Made by a program: the position numbers and the translations under genes. Positions 47,421 to 56,451 of a stretch of DNA of 64,000 nucleotides are shown here, in pieces. Source of the DNA: Commensalibacter nepenthis. Its GTDB lineage: Bacteria > Pseudomonadota > Alphaproteobacteria > Acetobacterales > Acetobacteraceae. The stretch's first letter is position 1; every line of letters starts with the position of its first letter. The notes under the pieces were generated by a model. The model made no database searches. It was not told the origin of the DNA and was given only the letters and a program-made list of their open reading frames with translations. The stretch lies in assembly GCF_029953305.1 (NCBI RefSeq), contig NZ_JASBAN010000001.1, positions 2,039,001-2,103,000 on the forward strand, given 5' to 3'.

Positions 47421-48215
47421 ATGCAGAAAAAAAGTCAACCACAATATTTGATGAATGCCCCAAGGCAGTTAGCATTACCTTTTCCCTACAATCCTCGGTT
47501 TATTCATTCCGAATTTATCAGGGCATCTTCTAATGCTGGGGCAAGGGCTTGGTTGGGAATTCATCATAATAAGCGTTCGATACCAAGCTGGCCTGATCGA
47601 CGTTTAGTATTGTGGGGCGATTCTGGTACGGGAAAAACCCATTTGCTTCAAATCTGGGCGGATAAAGAAGAGGCTTTATTTCTGCCAGGATCCATTTTAT
47701 GTCAAAATTCGTCTGTTTATTGGTTGGAGAAAGTTAAAGAGGAGTGGATCAAAGCGCTTGTCATTGATGATGCTGACCTTATCACGAATCCTCATGCATT
47801 ATTACATTTGCTGAATTTGACTAAAGAACTGGGTCTGGCTGTCGTGTTAAGTGGGCGCTTGCCGCCGTCACGATGGGATATTCAACTGCCTGATCTGGCC
47901 AGTCGATTACGAGCCATCACAACGGTTCAAATTGAACAGCCAGAAGATGCCTTGTTGCGTATTTTATTGTTGCGTTTATTGGCAGAACGACAATTAATTG
48001 TATCTTCTTCGATGATTGATTGGTTGTTGGTTCGTTTACCTCGCACAGCAAGTGCGATTCGTGAAGCTGTATATCGTTTGGATAAGGCAACCCTTGCAGA
48101 TGGTGGTGGCGTAACAAGAAATTTAGCAATCTATGTTTTAGAAGATTTACTTTCTTGTGATTTTATAGAATCATTAGAGGAGACCGAGGAGCCATTATTC
48201 TTTTCTGATTTTTAA
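47421..48215 (+). CDS. hdaA: DnaA-related regulatory ATPase (HdaA type)
   Basis: Hda-type proteins bind the beta clamp and stimulate ATP hydrolysis by DnaA to limit initiation. The 264-residue protein has RQLALPFPYNPRF near the start; its QLxLPF element is the clamp-binding motif. Walker A is LWGDSGTGKTHLLQ, Walker B VIDDADLI, and the sensor/arginine region is PDLASRLRAIT. The DnaA DNA-binding domain IV is absent. A TTG at 47406 precedes the ATG at 47421; both keep the clamp motif. The place before ppk and beside purM-purN is typical in alphaproteobacteria. Confidence 0.88.
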   Translation: MQKKSQPQYLMNAPRQLALPFPYNPRFIHSEFIRASSNAGARAWLGIHHNKRSIPSWPDRRLVLWGDSGTGKTHLLQIWADKEEALFLPGSILCQNSSVYWLEKVKEEWIKALVIDDADLITNPHALLHLLNLTKELGLAVVLSGRLPPSRWDIQLPDLASRLRAITTVQIEQPEDALLRILLLRLLAERQLIVSSSMIDWLLVRLPRTASAIREAVYRLDKATLADGGGVTRNLAIYVLEDLLSCDFIESLEETEEPLFFSDF

Positions 48216-48232
48216 CTTAAAGTTGTAATTCG

Positions 48233-50410
48233 ATGATGCCTAAACCAAAAAATACTGTAAGCAAGCCCGCAACGACACGTACTCGCAGAGTTCCTGTTGC
48301 ACCTAAAAAACCAGAGACTATTATTGTTCCGATAAAAAAAAGTCCTGAACGATTTATTAATCGTGAATTATCTTGGTTGGATTTTAATCAAAGGGTCGTT
48401 GAAGAGGCACAAAATGTCAGAAATCCTTTGTTGGAAAGGTTGAGATATCTATCAATTAGTGCCAGTAATCTGGATGAATTTTATTCCGTTCGTGTTGCAG
48501 GGTTGGCTGGACAAGTTCGTGAAAAATTAATTACTTCTTCGCCAGATGGATTAACGCCCTCGCAACAGCTTGCAGCCATCAGAGAGCGTGTCAAAGGATT
48601 ATTTGCAAATCAGCAACAAACTTATCTCGCCCTAAAACGGTTATTGGCAGAAACTGGGATTGTTGTTTGTCCGGTTCAAGATTTAACTCATGATGATTTA
48701 GCATGGTTAAAAACATATTTTCTTGAACGTATTTTTCCAATATTAACCCCAATCGCCTTGGATCAAGCGCATCCTGTGCCTTTTATTCCCAATCTTAATA
48801 TGGCGATTGCGTTAAGGTTGGTTGGGCAGCGCAATGATCGTAATCGTAAATATGTATTGATTTTGTTGCCCTCACAACTTCTCAGATTTGTGGCGTTACC
48901 GATTGCACCTAAACATTCAACAACACAGCGTTTTGTTCTGCTAGAAGATATTATTACGTTATTTATCTCCATCATCTTTCCTGGCTATAAAATCAGTAAT
49001 TATGGTCTGTTACGTGTTATTCGCGATACAGATGTAGAATTCGAGGAAGAAGCCGAAGATTTGGTTCGTTCTTATGAAACGGCTTTGAAACGTAGGCGTA
49101 GAGGGGTTGTGATTCATCTGGATATTGATAATCAATTACCCACTAAATTAGCAGATATGGTCGCCCATGCTTTGGAAGTCCCACCAGAAGAAATTACCAT
49201 TCATCAAGGTTTGTTGGGAATGGTGGATGTCAAACAGTTAATTGTTGAAAATCGTCCTGATTTATTATTCCCCTATTATAAATCTTTGGTTCCCGCACGT
49301 ATTCGAGAGGCTGGCGGGGATTGTTTTACAGCATTACGTTCCAAAGATTTATTGGTATATCATCCTTTTGAGAGTTTCGATGTTGTTGTTCAATTTTTAC
49401 GTCAAGCAGCGCAAGATCCTCAAGTTTTGGCAATTAAACAAACCCTTTATCGAACATCCAGTAACAGCCCAATAGTAAGGGCTTTGATCGAAGCTGCTGA
49501 AAGTGGAAAGTCAGTAACCGCAATTGTTGAGTTGCGTGCGCGTTTTGATGAAGAGGCTAATATTCGTTTATCCCGTGATTTAGAAGCGGCTGGCGTGCAA
49601 GTGGTTTTTGGTTTTGCCGATTGGAAAACACATGCTAAATTAAGCCTTGTCGTACGTAGAGAAGGGAATGTAACGCGTACTTATGCGCATTTTGGTACGG
49701 GAAATTACCATCCAATTACAGCAAAAATATATACTGATTTATCTTATTTTACTTGTAATCCCAAACTAACTCGGGATGCGGTGAAATTGTTCAATTATGT
49801 GACTGGATATGCACGTCCGTCTCAGATGGAGGCGATCGCATTTTCTCCATTAACTATTCGTAAAACGTTAAATGAGCTGATTGATCAAGAAATTGAATTT
49901 GTCAAAGCAGGTAAACCAGGATCTATATGGCTGAAAATTAACTCTTTAGTTGATCCAAGGCTGATTGATCGCCTTTATGAAGCCTCTTGCGCAGGGGTTA
50001 AGATTAATATTATCGTTCGTGGTATTTGTTGCCTAAGACCTCAAGTGGCTGGATTATCTGAAAATATAACGGTTAAATCAATTGTTGGTCGTTTCTTGGA
50101 ACATGCCAGAGTGTTCGTTTTTGGGAATGGTCACGAATTGCCATCTAAACATGCCAAAGTCTATATGGCTTCGGCAGATTGGATGGAACGTAATATGGAT
50201 CGTCGTATTGAAGAAATGATTCCAATTATTCCCGAAGAAATTCATGATAAAGTACTTAATCAGCTGATGGTTGCTAATTTAAAAGATAATTTACAATCAT
50301 GGCAGCTAAACCAGGATAAAAAATGGTGCAGAGTAGAAGCAACGGACAAGCCATTTTCTGCACATGAATATTTTATGGATAATCCATCTTTGACTGTTAA
50401 AAAACTTTAA
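48233..50410 (+). CDS. ppk: Polyphosphate kinase 1
   Basis: Ppk1 builds polyphosphate from ATP through a phospho-histidine. The 725-residue protein has RFINRELSWLDFNQRVVEEAQ near residue 40, the first phospholipase D-like histidine site THAKLSLV (His467, the expected autophosphorylation site), GTGNYHP, and the second histidine site PSKHAKVY (His640). The start lies 17 bases after hdaA, and ppx follows after 46 bases, so polyphosphate synthesis and breakdown genes are together. Confidence 0.97.
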   Translation: MMPKPKNTVSKPATTRTRRVPVAPKKPETIIVPIKKSPERFINRELSWLDFNQRVVEEAQNVRNPLLERLRYLSISASNLDEFYSVRVAGLAGQVREKLITSSPDGLTPSQQLAAIRERVKGLFANQQQTYLALKRLLAETGIVVCPVQDLTHDDLAWLKTYFLERIFPILTPIALDQAHPVPFIPNLNMAIALRLVGQRNDRNRKYVLILLPSQLLRFVALPIAPKHSTTQRFVLLEDIITLFISIIFPGYKISNYGLLRVIRDTDVEFEEEAEDLVRSYETALKRRRRGVVIHLDIDNQLPTKLADMVAHALEVPPEEITIHQGLLGMVDVKQLIVENRPDLLFPYYKSLVPARIREAGGDCFTALRSKDLLVYHPFESFDVVVQFLRQAAQDPQVLAIKQTLYRTSSNSPIVRALIEAAESGKSVTAIVELRARFDEEANIRLSRDLEAAGVQVVFGFADWKTHAKLSLVVRREGNVTRTYAHFGTGNYHPITAKIYTDLSYFTCNPKLTRDAVKLFNYVTGYARPSQMEAIAFSPLTIRKTLNELIDQEIEFVKAGKPGSIWLKINSLVDPRLIDRLYEASCAGVKINIIVRGICCLRPQVAGLSENITVKSIVGRFLEHARVFVFGNGHELPSKHAKVYMASADWMERNMDRRIEEMIPIIPEEIHDKVLNQLMVANLKDNLQSWQLNQDKKWCRVEATDKPFSAHEYFMDNPSLTVKKL

Positions 50411-50456
50411 TGCTTAATTTAAACAAAAATCTTAATAATATAAGGATTATATATAT

Positions 50457-51968
50457 ATGAGTTCTCATTCCTTGATACGTTCAGCCATTGTTGATTTAGG
50501 TTCCAATTCTGTTCGCTTGGTCGTTTTTGAGGGAAGGGAACGCAACCCAGTGATAATCTTTAACGAAAAAGCAACGTTACGATTGGGAAGTGGTTTAGAT
50601 ACAACCAAAAGATTAAACCCCAAAGGGGTTGCTTTGGCAGAAGGCGTGTTTAAACGTTTTTATGCCGTTGCAACAACAATGGGTGCAGATCCATTTATGG
50701 TCTTAGCCACCGCAGCCGTCAGGGATGCGACTGATGGTCAAGAATTTATCAATAAATTACAATCATGGATGCCTAATGTTCCCATTCATATTCTGACAGG
50801 TGAACAAGAGGCCGATTATGCTGCTGCAGGTGTGTTATGCAGTATATCGAATGCTGATGGTGTTGTTGCAGATATTGGCGGTGGGTCAATGGAGTTGGTA
50901 CAACTTTGTGGACAGCAACGTTTTAATGCACAGACACTGCCGTTGGGTGTAATTCGCCTGATGGATCGTTCTGAAAAAAAGATTTCAAAAGCTAAATCTA
51001 TCGTTACCAAAGATTTAAAAACAGTTGAATGGATTGAAGAGGTTAAAAAGAAAAATCTATATCTAGTCGGTGGTGCCTTTCGGGCGATGGCACAACTATA
51101 TATGGAATATACGTCTTATCCTTTGTCGATTGTTCATTATTATACCTTGCCTTATGATGAAGCCAAACGCATGGTGGAGTGGACGATTGAAAAATCAAAA
51201 GGTGGCATAAATGATATTCCTATATTTATTCATAAACGCCTTAATGATTTGCCTTATGCTGCAACTGTGCTTGGACAATTATTAGCCAGAATGCGCCCAG
51301 AAAAAATCATTTTTTGCGCTGAAGGTGTGCGTGAAGGGTGGTATATGCGCAATGTTGTCTCGGAAGCAGCTTGCAATCAAGATCCTCAGGAAGCAGCAGC
51401 GTTGGATATCAGCGAACGTTTGGGAAGAGTAAAAGAATTTCCTTTGGCACTTATGCAGTGGACAAGTGATCTTTTCAAAAACGAAACCGTAGAGATGAAA
51501 CGATTACGCTGGAATGCCTGTTTGATTTCAGATTCAGGATGTCACGACCATCCTGCCTATCGTAAAGAGCAATCTTATTTGCGGATTTTATGTATGGCAG
51601 GAATGGCTTTTGACCACCCAACACGTGCTTTTTTAGCATTAACCACCGCAATGCGATATGAGGCAGGAGTTGATGAGGGTTTCTTATCTTCAGCTAAGAA
51701 AATTTTGACACATAAACAATTTGAACAAGCCATTGTCCTTGGAATGGCTTTTCGTGTTGCTTATACTTTATCAGGGAACTTGCCCAGCCTGTTGTTAAGA
51801 ACCCGTTTAAAGGTAGGGAAAAAGAAACTGTCTTTATATTTCTCTCAACATTTGGATGCGGTAATTAGCGATGCGGTAACCCGACGTCTGAGCCGTTTAG
51901 GACAATTAATGGGGCTGGAAACACAATTATTATCTGATGAAGAAGAGTTAAAAAACAAAATTTCATAA
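50457..51968 (+). CDS. ppx: Exopolyphosphatase / Ppx-GppA family
   Basis: Ppx releases phosphate from polyphosphate ends; related GppA acts on pppGpp. The 503-residue protein has the ASKHA fold: IVDLGSNSVRLVVF near residue 12, TAAVRDATDG, LTGEQEADYAAAGV, the second phosphate loop VVADIGGGSMELVQ, and later HD-type helical sequence (about residues 310-490). TAAGGA precedes the ATG. It is co-directional with ppk. Confidence 0.93.
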   Translation: MSSHSLIRSAIVDLGSNSVRLVVFEGRERNPVIIFNEKATLRLGSGLDTTKRLNPKGVALAEGVFKRFYAVATTMGADPFMVLATAAVRDATDGQEFINKLQSWMPNVPIHILTGEQEADYAAAGVLCSISNADGVVADIGGGSMELVQLCGQQRFNAQTLPLGVIRLMDRSEKKISKAKSIVTKDLKTVEWIEEVKKKNLYLVGGAFRAMAQLYMEYTSYPLSIVHYYTLPYDEAKRMVEWTIEKSKGGINDIPIFIHKRLNDLPYAATVLGQLLARMRPEKIIFCAEGVREGWYMRNVVSEAACNQDPQEAAALDISERLGRVKEFPLALMQWTSDLFKNETVEMKRLRWNACLISDSGCHDHPAYRKEQSYLRILCMAGMAFDHPTRAFLALTTAMRYEAGVDEGFLSSAKKILTHKQFEQAIVLGMAFRVAYTLSGNLPSLLLRTRLKVGKKKLSLYFSQHLDAVISDAVTRRLSRLGQLMGLETQLLSDEEELKNKIS

Positions 51969-51986
51969 TCTATTTGTCACATAATA

Positions 51987-52295
51987 TCATGCTTTACGTG
52001 CAGAGTGGCTTAATGTGATCCATTTGGTATAAAATTGCGGATAGAATCCCAAACACAAAGCCATTATCAGCGCATTAATAGAGGTTAGATTAATCCAGAT
52101 CAACCATCCTGGATTATTCCAATAACGTAAGCACAATCCTAAGCTTAAAATATTGAGTGCCGAAAAAAAGCTCATATAATATATTGTTTCCATGCTAGAG
52201 CTAGGGTTGAGTTTATAGCGGCTTCTGATCGTGTTCAGTGCGCAGATAAGGCAAAATATGCTAATAAAATTAATTAGAGCCACCAGAAAGACCAT
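51987..52295 (-). CDS. Small membrane protein, DUF3325-like
   Basis: The 102-residue protein has three predicted membrane helices and a short basic C-terminus. Size, helix pattern and position directly after a PepSY-type membrane protein match DUF3325-like genes found in iron-uptake operons of proteobacteria; the match is from memory of the pattern, so it is tentative. The start overlaps the upstream stop as TAATG, which implies translational coupling. Confidence 0.65.
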   Translation of the reverse strand: MVFLVALINFISIFCLICALNTIRSRYKLNPSSSMETIYYMSFFSALNILSLGLCLRYWNNPGWLIWINLTSINALIMALCLGFYPQFYTKWITLSHSARKA

Positions 52296-53776
52296 TAATT
52301 TATTCCTTTGCTTTTAATATAAAAGAATACTCGTAAAAAGATCATACCACAGATGAAAATGATACTATCCGTAATCAGATATAAGTAATTACTACGAGAT
52401 AAAGCTGCGGTAAAATAGGGTGCTGTTTGTATATAATTCAAGAAAGGTAACAAAAGGCATAACCCCGAAAAAATACATGTCAGATTTAACCAAGTCCGTT
52501 TAATTTTTCCGAATATTGAGCCTAGAATACTTAAACCCAATACCAAGAAAAAGCTAATAAAGAAGCTGTTGATTTCCCAATTCATTCTTGTTGGTAATTC
52601 TGCTGGTAACAAACGGTTTGACCATAGGAAAGTAATCATTGCGATTAATGTTCCCATGATGATACCGATATTAATTCCTTCGGTTATTTTATAAAATAAT
52701 CGTTGTGAGATGGAATGCGTTGATAATAAAATGTTTCTTTTTCGATTTGAATAAAATAACAAACCATAAGCAATTAAAACAGAGCTGCCTATTCCCATGA
52801 TCGCAAAGATCATTCGAAAGAAGCGCCCGCTTGCGCGAACAGTGTGAATGCCAAGTAATGTTTTATTGAGTAAAGTAAGCGCCGTAGGCTTTGTCGAGAT
52901 TGAGCTGATTTGTTGTGTTTTTTTATCAAAAGCAATGTAATTTTTAAGCCGAGCAATTTGTTTTTCATCGCCATCGATAAATTTGATCTCTTTTTTGTTA
53001 AAAAAAATTACGCTAGGCATAGCATTAAAATATAGCTGGGCTTTATTTAATAAAGGTAACAGATCAGGGCGTGTTTGTTGTTGAGACATTTCTTTATGCT
53101 GTTTTACTGGAAAACTATTCTGTGGCGGTTGGTTATTGGGTAAATAGCGAGGTGCTAAAAATAAAACACCACTGATAGCAATCACAAGTAAAAAAGGTAA
53201 AAAGAAAAAACCACTGATTGTGTGGAAATCGGATTTAAAACGCGCAGTTTTGGGTTTTGGATAAATGAGGAAAGCATTCTTAACTATTTTGGGAAGATAA
53301 ATAATTACACCAGATATAATAACGAATATAAAAGTTACTCCAACAATTAATAAAATAGCCCCACCAAGAAAACGACCAATAAATAAATTGTTATGGAAAC
53401 TGTCAATAAAATACCCCCCACCAGTTGCGCGAATAGGGACAAGATTTCCTTGTTGTGGATGGATAACATCTCCTTGCAACAAATTATCTTGTGCATGTAG
53501 AACCCTGATAAATGGATCTCGAGTTGAAGGAAGTGCAATCAGGTTTTTACGAATATTTTTATGTTGCTCCCAACGATCATAAGCGAGGTCTAATGCTTTG
53601 CCAGAGACGGATGATGCTGGGGCGTAGAGTCCTAGTTCGGGTTGCATCCATTGTGTAATTTCTTGGTCATAAATCGAAATGGTGCCTGACACAAACAAGA
53701 CGAACAAAAACCATCCACCAATAAGCCCAAACCATTGATGGCACATTCTGAAAAAAGAAAGTAGATTTTTGTTCAT
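52295..53776 (-). CDS. PepSY-associated transmembrane protein
   Basis: The 493-residue protein has an N-terminal helix of the PepSY_TM type (CHQWFGLIGGWFLFVLFVSGTISIYDQE at residues 12-40), a periplasmic domain, a second helix pair around VIISGVIIYLPK, the motif FKSDFHTISGFFFLPFLLVIAISG, and further helices to the C-terminus. Such proteins are linked to siderophore or heme uptake and are thought to be inner-membrane reductases; the exact role is inferred. A Fur-box-like site lies 23 bases upstream of the start, supporting iron control. Confidence 0.88.
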   Translation of the reverse strand: MNKNLLSFFRMCHQWFGLIGGWFLFVLFVSGTISIYDQEITQWMQPELGLYAPASSVSGKALDLAYDRWEQHKNIRKNLIALPSTRDPFIRVLHAQDNLLQGDVIHPQQGNLVPIRATGGGYFIDSFHNNLFIGRFLGGAILLIVGVTFIFVIISGVIIYLPKIVKNAFLIYPKPKTARFKSDFHTISGFFFLPFLLVIAISGVLFLAPRYLPNNQPPQNSFPVKQHKEMSQQQTRPDLLPLLNKAQLYFNAMPSVIFFNKKEIKFIDGDEKQIARLKNYIAFDKKTQQISSISTKPTALTLLNKTLLGIHTVRASGRFFRMIFAIMGIGSSVLIAYGLLFYSNRKRNILLSTHSISQRLFYKITEGINIGIIMGTLIAMITFLWSNRLLPAELPTRMNWEINSFFISFFLVLGLSILGSIFGKIKRTWLNLTCIFSGLCLLLPFLNYIQTAPYFTAALSRSNYLYLITDSIIFICGMIFLRVFFYIKSKGIN

Positions 53777-53798
53777 TGTTATAATCTTGCTATTAATT

Positions 53799-53817
53799 AA
53801 TAATGATTATTAGTATC
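53799..53817. promoter_or_regulatory. Fur-box-like operator
   Basis: AATAATGATTATTAGTATC matches the 19-base Fur consensus GATAATGATAATCATTATC at 15 positions. It sits 23 bases before the PepSY-type gene start, where iron-bound Fur would block transcription. The small plus-strand gene at 53903 could also be affected. Confidence 0.6.
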
Positions 53818-53902
53818 AATATGAAAAGAAAATATCTACTGTTAAATTATCAATTCGCAGAGTATGCTGAATAATTATGAATATTGTTTAAAGTAGAAAA
53901 AG

Positions 53903-54007
53903 ATGACTATAGAGGGCGTATTAGCCATTTCACCTTTTCTTGTTTATATATTATTAATGATTGGGATTGTTTGTTTAATCATTTTAAAAAAGATTTTTAA
54001 TAAATAG
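53903..54007 (+). CDS. Small single-helix membrane protein (34 aa)
   Basis: The open frame encodes MTIEGVLAISPF followed by one hydrophobic helix (about residues 12-28) and a basic end (LKKIFNK), the topology of a small inner-membrane protein. Ribosome-site evidence is weak (AGAAAAAG). It fills most of the gap between the iron operon and the uracil-DNA glycosylase gene, with which it is convergent. It could be a chance frame in AT-rich DNA. Confidence 0.4.
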   Translation: MTIEGVLAISPFLVYILLMIGIVCLIILKKIFNK

Positions 54008-54009
54008 CT

Positions 54010-54660
54010 TTAATAGATGTCTAATTTTTCTTTGATGGACAAAATGATATTTTCAAACATCTCTGTGGTCAAAACGCCAGTGCTGGTATTATATCGTGAC
54101 ACGTGATAACTATTAACGATCGTGATATTTTCATTAATTTGAAAAAATTGTCCATGTTTGAATTTGATACTGGTCACTGGTCGTCCAAAACAAGCCAAAA
54201 TATTTTTATGTGCGATCACACCCAAAGTTAAAATGAATTTTAAGTGTGGCATATGCTGAATTTCTTTTAAAAGAAACGAGCGGCAATTTTTTTCTTCTTG
54301 AGAAGTGGGTTTGTTTTCGGGAGGAACGCATCGAACAGCATTAATGATACGACAGTTCGATAAGGTCAATCCATCATGTGAATCAGCGTTATATGTTCCA
54401 TTTGCAAAGCCATATTTGACCAAGGTATTATAAAGTAACATACCTGCATAATCACCTGTAAAAGGGCGACCTGTAAGATTGGCCCCTTTGATACCAGGGG
54501 CGAGGCCAACAATCAAAAACTCGGCTTGTTGATCGCCCCAAGGGGGAACAGGGGCGTTCCACCCTGTAGGATATAACTGTTTATTGCTGTCTCTATATTC
54601 CATAAGTCGAGGACATAAAGGGCAGTTCTTGTCTGGCTGTAAAGATAAATCAATCATCAT
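54010..54660 (-). CDS. Uracil-DNA glycosylase, family 4/5 (UdgB-like)
   Basis: This enzyme removes uracil or other deaminated bases from DNA. The 216-residue protein has the iron-sulfur-type CPLCPR near the N-terminus, motif A GLAPGIKGANLTGRPFTGDYAG (GLAPG.KGAN fits family 5), a NAVRCVPPENKPT segment with another cluster cysteine, and a C-terminal SYHVSRYNT motif (normally H-P-S). Start ATGs at 54660 and 54657 both follow the end of the NYN gene; the longer frame would overlap it. Probably co-transcribed with the NYN gene. Confidence 0.85.
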   Translation of the reverse strand: MMIDLSLQPDKNCPLCPRLMEYRDSNKQLYPTGWNAPVPPWGDQQAEFLIVGLAPGIKGANLTGRPFTGDYAGMLLYNTLVKYGFANGTYNADSHDGLTLSNCRIINAVRCVPPENKPTSQEEKNCRSFLLKEIQHMPHLKFILTLGVIAHKNILACFGRPVTSIKFKHGQFFQINENITIVNSYHVSRYNTSTGVLTTEMFENIILSIKEKLDIY

Positions 54661-54673
54661 TAATAGAAATAGG

Positions 54674-55258
54674 TTAATCTGCAAAAGGAATGGTTGGGTT
54701 TGGAATATCATTTTGCTGGTTATTATCGCCAGTTCGTCGAGTAAATTCTGGTGCGATATCCACAATGTCCAAAAATTGATCTGCTTGTCGACGTAATTCA
54801 TCCCCAACCATCGGAGGATTGGTTTTAACAGAGGAAATCACGGTTACGCGGACACCTTGTCTTTGAACAGATTCAACCAAACGGCGAAGGTCAGCATCCC
54901 CACTGAATAAAACGGCATGATCGATATGCGGGGCAATTTCCATCATATCGACAGCCAGTTCAATATCCATGCTCCCTTTGATTCTTCTACGACCATTTTG
55001 ATCTGTAAATTCACGAGCACTTTTTGTGACAAGGAAAAATCCATTGTACGCCAGCCAATCGGTCAGAGGTTTGAGCGGGGAGTATTCCTCTGTATCCAAA
55101 ACGGCTGAATAATAATAAGCACGGATTACATTACAATTTTTTCTAAAGAAAGCTAGCAAGTTTCTATAATCAACATCAAATCCTAAGTTACGAGAGGCAG
55201 AATATAAATTCGCTCCATCTATAAATAGACAAACTTTCTCATTTTCTCTAAAAAACAT
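54674..55258 (-). CDS. NYN-domain protein (LabA/DUF88 family, putative RNase)
   Basis: The 194-residue protein has a PIN-like NYN nuclease fold. The acidic residues lie in VCLFIDGANLYSASRNLG, KGSMDIELAVDMME and AVLFSGDADLRRLVES, followed by a basic strand GVRVTVISS. The family is thought to act on RNA. The C-terminal 25 residues are polar and unstructured. It lies 14 bases before the UDG gene on the same strand. Confidence 0.9.
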   Translation of the reverse strand: MFFRENEKVCLFIDGANLYSASRNLGFDVDYRNLLAFFRKNCNVIRAYYYSAVLDTEEYSPLKPLTDWLAYNGFFLVTKSAREFTDQNGRRRIKGSMDIELAVDMMEIAPHIDHAVLFSGDADLRRLVESVQRQGVRVTVISSVKTNPPMVGDELRRQADQFLDIVDIAPEFTRRTGDNNQQNDIPNPTIPFAD

Positions 55259-55391
55259 GTAAATAACCCTAAAATAAAATGATTGACTATAAAAGAATCA
55301 CTATAATTGATATTAATCAATCCGCAGATAGTGTAGTGGTAATATTCTTAATGTGTTTCAATTAAGTGACGAATTCGAGTAAGAAAGAATT

Positions 55392-55895
55392 ATGATTATT
55401 ATAGCAGTAGGAAGCAATCTTTCAGGCGTTTGGTCTGATACCCCTTATGGTATGTGTCAAGAAGCGGTACATCGTTTGTCCACAGAATTGGAATGTCATA
55501 TAAAGCAATCGTCTTGGTACCAAACTAGTCCAATTCCGCCATCATCTCAACCCCTTTATATAAATGGTGTTGTTACGTTAGAGAAAGAAATAGAGCCAAT
55601 TGAGGTTTTAAAGATATTAAACAAGATTGAGGCAGAGGCAGGAAGGGTCCGTCAACAAGCCAATGAAGCCCGACCGTTGGATTTAGATATTTTGGATATT
55701 GATGGTAAGATTATTGAAGAATCTCCAAAATTGATTATCCCTCATCCAAGGTTGCATTTAAGGGGGTTTGTCCTATATCCTTTAAAAGATGTGTGTCCAC
55801 AATGGCAGCATCCTATCACTCATAAGCATATAAATGAATTAATAGATGAACTTCCAAAAGATCAAGCGATCATGTCTTATTTAGATGAAAAATAA
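55392..55895 (+). CDS. folK: 2-amino-4-hydroxy-6-hydroxymethyldihydropteridine diphosphokinase
   Basis: FolK transfers pyrophosphate to hydroxymethyl-dihydropterin in folate synthesis. The 167-residue protein begins IIAVGSNLSG, has SSWYQTSPIPPSSQPLYINGVV, the metal/ATP motif RPLDLDILDIDG and the substrate motif IPHPRLHLRGFVLYPL. It is 73 bases before rpoZ. folB and folP are not adjacent. Confidence 0.95.
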   Translation: MIIIAVGSNLSGVWSDTPYGMCQEAVHRLSTELECHIKQSSWYQTSPIPPSSQPLYINGVVTLEKEIEPIEVLKILNKIEAEAGRVRQQANEARPLDLDILDIDGKIIEESPKLIIPHPRLHLRGFVLYPLKDVCPQWQHPITHKHINELIDELPKDQAIMSYLDEK

Positions 55896-55968
55896 GAAGA
55901 TATTTGATTTTCTGATAAAGATAGAATAAAAGTTAAAGATTAATTTCAAATCTGGAGATAATAGATTT

Positions 55969-56376
55969 ATGGCACGCGTTACTGTTGAAGATTGTATTGA
56001 AAAAATTCCTAATCGTTTTGACCTTGTTTTGCATGCAGCGCAAAGAGCGCGTAGCCTTTCAAGAGGAGAGGCTTTGACAGTCGAACGCGATAATGACAAA
56101 AATCCTGTCGTTGCTTTACGTGAGATCGCCGAAGAAAAATTAGATTTAGACGCAATTAAGAGCGATATTATTCGTTCACTTGCCAGAGCACCAGAACCAG
56201 AGCCCGTGGACGAAGAAGTTGTTGATTTAATTCCAACAGAAAAAAATATTTTTGGTTTACAAGATGTGACAGCTGAAGAAGAAAAACGGAATATGTCACA
56301 GAATTCATTTGAAAATATTAACGAAATCATGAGTGAGTTAGATCGCAGACGTTCTTCTGGGTCTGAAAATTTTTAG
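55969..56376 (+). CDS. rpoZ: RNA polymerase omega subunit
   Basis: Omega supports RNA polymerase assembly and forms part of the ppGpp site. The 135-residue protein begins [20 protein letters not shown] and contains [12 protein letters not shown] and [12 protein letters not shown], the conserved core within the first 70 residues. The tail is acidic and variable. The rsh gene follows at 76 bases, a common pairing. Confidence 0.95.
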   Translation: MARVTVEDCIEKIPNRFDLVLHAAQRARSLSRGEALTVERDNDKNPVVALREIAEEKLDLDAIKSDIIRSLARAPEPEPVDEEVVDLIPTEKNIFGLQDVTAEEEKRNMSQNSFENINEIMSELDRRRSSGSENF

Positions 56377-56451
56377 CATTATCCTTGTTCTTTTATTGGT
56401 TTTTGTGCTTAATTATATAATAGAGCATCATTATCAGTATCAAGGTTAGAA

